From: Actinomycetes bacterium
GTDB taxonomy: Bacteria; Actinomycetota; Acidimicrobiia; Acidimicrobiales; RAAP-2
Direction: 5' to 3'
Assembly: GCA_021791615.1 (NCBI GenBank)
Contig: JAJYWG010000058.1
Span: forward strand, 1-9,965
Length of the DNA stretch: 9,965 nt
Position numbers and translations under genes: made by a program. Below are positions 6,328 to 9,965 of this stretch, one piece after another. The notes beneath the pieces are model-generated. The model saw only the letters and a program-made list of their open reading frames with translations. It searched no databases and had not been told where the DNA came from. Positions within the stretch are counted from its first letter, which is position 1; each line of letters opens with the position of its first letter.

Positions 6328-7872
6328 TCATGCCGCCGCAACGTGGCTCGGTGCCGGGGAGCGCAGCAGCAGCAGCACCGCGATGACGAAGGCAAGCGCC
6401 GCTCCCCCCGCACCCCAGCGAAAGGCCATTTGGTACCCGTGCACACTCGCCGCCGATTGGAGCGCGTGAAGGCGGAGCGTGCGCAGGCCGCCCCCAGGTG
6501 TGCGGAGCCCGGCGACCGAGCGCTGGAGCTGGTCGCGCGTCGCGGTCGCCGCCACGGTGACAAGGGTGGCCAGTCCGAGCGACCCTCCCACCTGCTGACT
6601 CGTGTTGAGCAATGCCGACGCAAGACCCGACTGATGCCCACTCACCGAGGCGACGGCATTCAGCGTGAGAGGGACGAACGAGAGGCCCATGCCCAACCCG
6701 ACGAGCACGAGGGGACCAAAGATGTGCCCGTAGCTCGACGTGGCATTCACTCCCGACAACCAGAAGAGGCCTGAGGAGACGAAGACAGGGCCAAGGACGA
6801 GGAATGGCCGCGTCCCGAATCGCCGCACGAGCCGGGACACGGCGGCACTGGTCGTGGCGACTCCCACTGGAATGGGGAGGTATGCAACCCCGGCGATGAT
6901 CGGGCTGTAGTGGAGGATGTTCTGAAGAAACTGGGTGAGAAAGAAGATGAGAGACAACATTGCGGCCCCCAAGAGCAGCATCACGCCGTAGCCAGCCGCC
7001 CGGTTGCGGTTCCCGAGGAAGCCAAGGGGGATAAGGGGCTCCTTGGCGCGCCGCTCGATGACAACGAAAGCCGAGAGGAGGACACCGGCGAGAGCGAACG
7101 CGAGCACCGTCCGGAGGCTCGCCCATCCGTCAGTCGGCGCGCTCACCAGGCCGTAGACCAAAAACGCCATCCCGGCCGAGACGCTGAATGCCCCTGGGAC
7201 GTCGAGGTGCTTGCGCTGCCCGCTCCCGGCTGGACCTTTGTGCAGCGAAATCGGCGTGAGGACGAGCACCGCGATGGCAATCGGAACGTTCACGAACAGC
7301 ACCCAGCGCCACGATGCCACGTCCACGAGGATGCCGCCGAGAAGCAGGCCGAGCGCTCCTCCGGCAGCGGACATCCCTGCGTAGACACCCATTGCCCTGT
7401 TGCGAGCGGATCCCTCCTCGAAGGTTGTGACGATGAGAGAAAGAGCGGTAGGTGACGCGATCGCAGCGCCGATGCCCTGGATGGCGCGAGCGGTGATGAG
7501 CCATGCCTGGTCCGTGGCCAGGCCCCCGGCGAGCGACGCCCCGGCAAACGCGGCGATCCCGATTGCGAACATCCGGCGGCGGCCGTACAAGTCTCCGGTC
7601 CGCCCCCCGAGAAGGAGGAGGCCACCGAAGACCAGGACGTACGCATCGACGACCCACGTGAGGTTGGTGGCAGAGAAGTGCAGCTCGCGCTGCATCGACG
7701 GCAATGCGATATTGACAATGGTGAGGTCGAGCATCACCATCAGCTGCGCCGTTGCGATCACCACCAGGGCGAGACGATGGTGCGGGTGAGGGGTAGTCCC
7801 CCCCGGCGCGCCGACCAGATCGACAGGGGCGTCATCGACAGGGGCGTCGTCAGTTCGTGACAGGGGGTTCAT
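6328..7872 (-). CDS. 14-helix MFS drug exporter (EmrB/QacA, DHA2 type)
   Basis: A 514-residue inner-membrane proton-coupled exporter of the DHA2 family. Motif D1 (LDLTIVNIALP) is near 48-58, motif A GGRTGDLYGRRR at 89-100, and the antiporter motif C around 162-182 (GVYAGMSAAGGALGLLLGG). Hydrophobic segments continue to near residue 510, consistent with 14 helices. Members export toxic compounds, antibiotics or end products; the substrate here is not predictable. I chose ATG 7872 because AAGGGGGG (7882-7875) lies 2 nt before it. GTG/ATG-like starts further up (7911) would overlap the methyltransferase. The N-terminus carries a short 15-bp duplication encoding DDAPVDDAPVD. It begins 10 nt after the methyltransferase stop, so the two are probably cotranscribed. 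No TetR or MarR regulator is adjacent. Confidence 0.94.
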   Translation of the reverse strand: MNPLSRTDDAPVDDAPVDLVGAPGGTTPHPHHRLALVVIATAQLMVMLDLTIVNIALPSMQRELHFSATNLTWVVDAYVLVFGGLLLLGGRTGDLYGRRRMFAIGIAAFAGASLAGGLATDQAWLITARAIQGIGAAIASPTALSLIVTTFEEGSARNRAMGVYAGMSAAGGALGLLLGGILVDVASWRWVLFVNVPIAIAVLVLTPISLHKGPAGSGQRKHLDVPGAFSVSAGMAFLVYGLVSAPTDGWASLRTVLAFALAGVLLSAFVVIERRAKEPLIPLGFLGNRNRAAGYGVMLLLGAAMLSLIFFLTQFLQNILHYSPIIAGVAYLPIPVGVATTSAAVSRLVRRFGTRPFLVLGPVFVSSGLFWLSGVNATSSYGHIFGPLVLVGLGMGLSFVPLTLNAVASVSGHQSGLASALLNTSQQVGGSLGLATLVTVAATATRDQLQRSVAGLRTPGGGLRTLRLHALQSAASVHGYQMAFRWGAGGAALAFVIAVLLLLRSPAPSHVAAA

Positions 7873-7882
7873 CGCCCCCCTT

Positions 7883-8659
7883 TCAATTGCCTGGGGCACG
7901 TGCCCAGGCAACCGCGTCTACGAGGTACGAGCTGCCATCACCCACGGGGCGCTCATGACGGCGGACGTCAACTTCGAGAGGTGAGAGCATCGAACGAAGA
8001 AGCTCCTCGGTGTAGAGACGATCGGGGAAAGGCGGGCCGGCCACTCCCAGCGATTCGAGGTGATGTCCCGTGACGAAAAGGTGTCCACCCGGAGCCATCG
8101 CTGCCACAGCACGGGCGAACAAAGTCTCGCGGCCTTCGGCCGAGAAGTGCAGATTGGCGACCACCACCAGATCGAAGCCGGCCCGTGGCGGCTCGTAGCT
8201 CAGCAGGTCAGCTTGCACCAGGTGGAGCGAAAGTCCCTCTCGGAGAGCGCGCGTTCTGGCCTGACCCAACCCGACCGCCGAGGCATCCACTCCAGTCACC
8301 TGCCAGCCCCGGCGGGCAAGCCAGATCGCGTTGCGCCCAGGTCCACAGCCGAGGTCGATCGCCCGACCCGGCTCGAGAGGGCTGGCCAGAGAGACAAGCG
8401 GTCCGTCCGGCTCGGTCGGCCAGTCCATCGCCGAGTAGCGCTCGTCCCACATGGCTCCAGGCGATGTGGGCGTGCCGGGGATGCCCGGGGTGCCGGGGGT
8501 GCCCGGGGCGCCGGGGGCCGCGGAACTTTCTGAAGGAGGCGAAGGAGCACGAGGGGCATGGTGGTCATCGCCGACCGTCAACGTGGGATCGTGGCCACAA
8601 CCCTGGATCGTGAGACGATCAACGTCGCGCGAGCTTGTGCTGCCCGCGCCGGTGGTCAT
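7883..8659 (-). CDS. Class I SAM-dependent methyltransferase with collagen-like linker
   Basis: A 258-residue protein. The Rossmann core begins near MWDERYS (70-76). Motif I is IDLGCGPGR (101-109), the ribose-binding acidic residue is D125 in VTGVD, and motif II is around D151 in QAD. The core looks like TehB/SmtA-type small-molecule methyltransferases, but the substrate is unknown. Before the core are about 69 residues that are unusual: a His/Cys/Asp stretch (GCGHDP, DDHHAP) and a PGxPG collagen-like run (about 49-68) encoded by 9-bp repeats. I chose ATG 8659 because AAGGAG lies 5 nt before it. GTG 8662 would be only 2 nt from that site. ATG 8452 would remove the extension and is a real alternative. 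The exporter follows after 10 nt, suggesting a modify-and-export or detoxification role. Confidence 0.88.
   Translation of the reverse strand: MTTGAGSTSSRDVDRLTIQGCGHDPTLTVGDDHHAPRAPSPPSESSAAPGAPGTPGTPGIPGTPTSPGAMWDERYSAMDWPTEPDGPLVSLASPLEPGRAIDLGCGPGRNAIWLARRGWQVTGVDASAVGLGQARTRALREGLSLHLVQADLLSYEPPRAGFDLVVVANLHFSAEGRETLFARAVAAMAPGGHLFVTGHHLESLGVAGPPFPDRLYTEELLRSMLSPLEVDVRRHERPVGDGSSYLVDAVAWARAPGN
8472..8516. repeat. Five 9-bp tandem repeats inside the methyltransferase gene
   Basis: The units GTGCCGGGG, ATGCCCGGG, GTGCCGGGG, GTGCCCGGG and GCGCCGGGG run head to tail. On the coding strand they give the PG-rich linker (GTPG/GIPG type). Such repeats can slip in replication, so linker length may vary between strains. 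Confidence 0.8.
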
Positions 8660-8811
8660 CACAACTCCTTGTGGTCAAAGTTCTCGGGCAGGCACGAACA
8701 GCCACGGAGACCTGCGCGCGTGACCAGCGCCACATGGCAATCGAGCAGGCCCTCTGGGTCAAGCGTTGCGTCAAAGTGGTCACCTCGCTCGCGGGAGAGG
8801 GGGTGGGTCAT
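8659..8811 (-). CDS. Doubtful 50-residue ORF coupled to the methyltransferase
   Basis: An ORF starting at ATG 8811 (MTHPLSRERG...) ends with TGA at 8661-8659, overlapping the methyltransferase ATG by one base (TGATG). This overlap is typical of translational coupling. The frame is open further upstream to 9042 (127 residues), but that upstream part has no coding character I trust. The product contains GCSCLPEN near its C-terminus and no recognised domain. No ribosome binding site precedes 8811. It could be a leader peptide, a small coupled protein, or chance. Confidence 0.3.
   Translation of the reverse strand: MTHPLSRERGDHFDATLDPEGLLDCHVALVTRAGLRGCSCLPENFDHKEL
8665..8670 (-). promoter_or_regulatory. 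Ribosome binding site deciding the methyltransferase start
   Basis: AAGGAG on the minus strand sits 5 nt before ATG 8659, the best Shine-Dalgarno sequence in the window. It favours the long methyltransferase form and argues against the GTG three bases earlier. Confidence 0.7.
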
Positions 8812-9294
8812 CGCAGTGCGCACGGTGCCGGTAGGAGCGCGGGCGATGGCGCGCGACCATCGATCGGCTCCGTCACACTTGCTCACGCGCGGTCGACGTC
8901 GTGCCAGCGCGTCGACGCACCATGTCGCCTTTATGGAGTCGGACGCGGGGATCTGGTGGAGCGCCCAATCCGGGGAGCACGGTGCCCCTGCCATCCCTCG
9001 CAGCACCGCCGCCTCAGGAGGCGTCGGCTCCGGCCGGGGCATCAGCCCTCTCTACCCGAGGCGCGCGGGCACGTCGGTCCAATCTGCGCTCCGTCCCCTG
9101 CTCGCCCATCGGTGCACCTCGCCCGCGACGGCATGCTCGCTTGAAAAAACGCACGTCGAGGCGCAGCTGAATCCGAGATTGGCAACGCCATCGCTCCAGG
9201 ACAACAGGATCGCATCAAACCAGCACAACAAGACCGGCTCTCGCCGTATTCCCTTACTCGATGGTCGTCTGCCGCTTCATGACGAGAGTGCTCT

Positions 9295-9344
9295 CACCTG
9301 CAGGTGCGGGTACCTTCAGGTGGGGGCACCTGCAGCTGCAGGTG
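9295..9344. repeat. Cluster of CACCTG/CAGGTG palindromes
   Basis: A perfect 12-bp palindrome CACCTGCAGGTG (9295-9306) is followed by CAGGTG at 9317-9322 and by a perfect 18-bp palindrome CACCTGCAGCTGCAGGTG (9327-9344). Five half-sites occur within 50 bp. This resembles a multi-site operator, though the factor is unknown and no gene start is close. Confidence 0.7.
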
Positions 9345-9503
9345 GTGCTGCCTGGGTTTCCTCAGCACTGCCGGGCCTCCTGTCAACTCACGTCCGTCCG
9401 ACCGGTCGGTGCGCGTCCGGGGAGGGAATCGAGCCGACGGATCAGCGCCACGACGCGAGGCCACCCACACACTTGGGGTCCAGACCCAGCATTTCCAAGG
9501 ACC

Positions 9504-9518
9504 CTCTCATTATGAGAG
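9504..9518. repeat. Dyad CTCTCAT-T-ATGAGAG
   Basis: A perfect 7-bp inverted repeat with one central base, AT-rich compared with its surroundings. It could be a protein-binding site. No gene start is adjacent. Confidence 0.55.
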
Positions 9519-9528
9519 TCACACCCCT

Positions 9529-9588
9529 CTGGCACGCTGGCGTCTGGCACGCTGGCGTCTGGCGCGCTGGCGTCTGGCGCGCTGGCGA
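9529..9588. repeat. Four 15-bp tandem repeats
   Basis: Unit CTGGCACGCTGGCGT occurs twice (9529-9543, 9544-9558), followed by two copies with CGCG in place of CACG (9559-9573, 9574-9588; the last base of the fourth differs). The repeats are contiguous without spacers, so this is not a CRISPR array. Each unit itself contains two CTGGC steps, giving an iteron-like pattern of CTGGC every 6-9 bases. Confidence 0.9.
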
Positions 9589-9590
9589 CG

Positions 9591-9627
9591 GCGTGAAACG
9601 TGAAGTGGTCCCCGCGTGAAACCTGAA
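9591..9627. repeat. Direct repeat pair GCGTGAAAC(G/C)TGAA
   Basis: GCGTGAAACGTGAA (9591-9604) and GCGTGAAACCTGAA (9614-9627) share 13 of 14 bases and are 23 bp apart start to start, about two helical turns. The second ends 10 bp before the boundary of the 123-bp repeat. Confidence 0.65.
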
Positions 9628-9637
9628 AACGTGCGGC

Positions 9638-9760
9638 ATGGTCTTCACAGAAGTGTCTGAGCTGGTCGAACGTGCCGTGTCCAAGCGATCACCCACGCGA
9701 TAAGCGTCCCCAGTCCACACCGCCTGCCGCTTGACCAGGAACGGAGCGAGGAGGTGCCGC
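9638..9760 (-). repeat. Right copy of the 123-bp inverted repeat, likely mobile-element end
   Basis: Exact reverse complement of 1-123. Identity ends at 9638 on the inner side. On the outer side the comparison stops only because the window starts, so the repeated unit may continue through 9965. It lies downstream of the 3' end of a minus-strand gene (stop at 9820), as expected for the end of a mobile element whose gene reads inward. No terminal inverted repeat or target duplication can be checked here. Confidence 0.9.
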
Positions 9761-9819
9761 CACCAGGGAGGACCGCACCCCCTTTTCCCACATTCTCAGC
9801 TGATCCCTCCGGCCAGTAC

Positions 9820-9963
9820 TCAGCGTTCGAAGCGGGGGTCGGCTTCGAGAGCTTCGACACCTATCGACTCGAGGCGCCCGAGGAGCTCGCGTAGGCGACG
9901 GTCCGTCTCTACCCAGCGCTTGTAGTCCGCTGCTTGGTCGGCGGAGAGCCACCTGCCGACCGT
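9820..9963 (-). CDS. C-terminal end of a probable mobile-element protein (DUF6788-like)
   Basis: The last 47 codons of a minus-strand gene are visible, and the gene continues past the right edge. The peptide starts TVGRWLSADQ, continues with a basic/aromatic YKRWVETDRRLRELL segment and ends LESIGVEALEADPRFER. From memory this resembles the C-terminus of DUF6788-type small proteins, which travel with transposons in actinomycetes. The match is by eye and weak. The frame is clearly protein-like (amphipathic helices, charged residues) compared with the other two frames. The gene lies 60 bp outside the 123-bp repeat. Confidence 0.5.
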   Translation of the reverse strand, partial: TVGRWLSADQAADYKRWVETDRRLRELLGRLESIGVEALEADPRFER

Positions 9964-9965
9964 CT

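Larger units (their letters stand above)
8812..9637. other. 826-nt stretch without a convincing gene
   Basis: ORFs cover it on both strands, including a long plus-strand one (8558-9619), but their composition looks random and none has recognisable domains. It contains a CGCCTC-AG-GAGGCG dyad at 9010-9023, CACCTG/CAGGTG palindromes (9295-9344), a CTCTCAT dyad (9504-9518), 15-bp tandem repeats (9529-9588) and GCGTGAAAC direct repeats (9591-9627). The promoter of the methyltransferase-exporter pair should lie in its left part. The right part may be debris or control sequence at the edge of a mobile element. Confidence 0.6.

Noticed and set aside
9410..9440. tRNA-like T-arm (GGCTCGATTCCC on the minus strand), possible attachment site
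   Set aside because: The flanking bases do not pair into a T-stem and no acceptor or anticodon arm is found.
9529..9588. 15-bp repeats considered as a CRISPR array
   Set aside because: The repeats are contiguous without spacers and too short; no cas genes are present.
8558..9619. 353-codon plus-strand ORF across the patterned region
   Set aside because: It runs antisense to the methyltransferase start, has no domain and includes the 15-bp repeats; its composition (many S, R, H, A) looks like random GC-rich sequence.
9638..9703. 21-residue ORF starting exactly at the repeat boundary (MVFTEVSELVERAVSKRSPTR)
   Set aside because: It lacks a ribosome binding site, and its preservation in both copies follows from the exact repeat, so it gives no independent evidence of coding.

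Overview
The window is GC-rich with dense, mostly GTG/ATG-started genes, several apparently leaderless starts and small overlaps between genes. Together with the protein types (orphan ParA, 14-helix drug exporter, PAS-GGDEF-EAL, a ParA-linked zinc-ribbon protein) this suggests an actinomycete-type bacterium, possibly Acidimicrobiia-like. That assignment is inferred from style and families; there is no rRNA or other marker gene.

Layout from left to right. Bases 1-123 are an exact inverted copy of 9638-9760. A minus-strand PAS-GGDEF-EAL cyclic-di-GMP protein follows (156-1883). A divergent plus-strand metallo-beta-lactamase-fold hydrolase (2140-3198) converges, 6 nt apart, on a minus-strand operon. 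Read in its own direction the operon is ParA-type ATPase (5118-4348), then a disordered plus zinc-ribbon protein with two GKRALF motifs (4340-3828), then a DedA membrane protein (3831-3205). The first pair is separated by 7 nt and the second overlaps as GTGA. A 468-nt gap with two strong hairpins separates ParA from a divergent atypical response regulator (5587-6318). The regulator converges, 9 nt apart, on a minus-strand pair: a class I SAM methyltransferase (8659-7883) followed 10 nt later by a 14-helix major-facilitator drug exporter (7872-6328). A doubtful 50-codon ORF (8811-8659) overlaps the methyltransferase start.

From about 8.8 to 9.64 kb there is no convincing gene. The stretch is rich in patterns: clustered CACCTG/CAGGTG palindromes, a CTCTCAT/ATGAGAG dyad, four 15-bp tandem repeats and a pair of GCGTGAAAC repeats. 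It ends at the second copy of the 123-bp repeat. Past that copy lies the 3' end of a minus-strand gene (9820-9963, running off the window) whose C-terminus resembles the small transposon-associated DUF6788-type proteins. I read this right edge as the end of a multicopy mobile element.

The most interesting unit is the ParA / GKRALF zinc-ribbon / DedA operon. It links a positioning-type ATPase, a probable adaptor and a lipid-transport-family membrane protein. The rest is regulatory (c-di-GMP turnover, pseudo-receiver regulator) or export and modification (methyltransferase plus exporter). No CRISPR array, tRNA, rRNA or complete defence system is visible.
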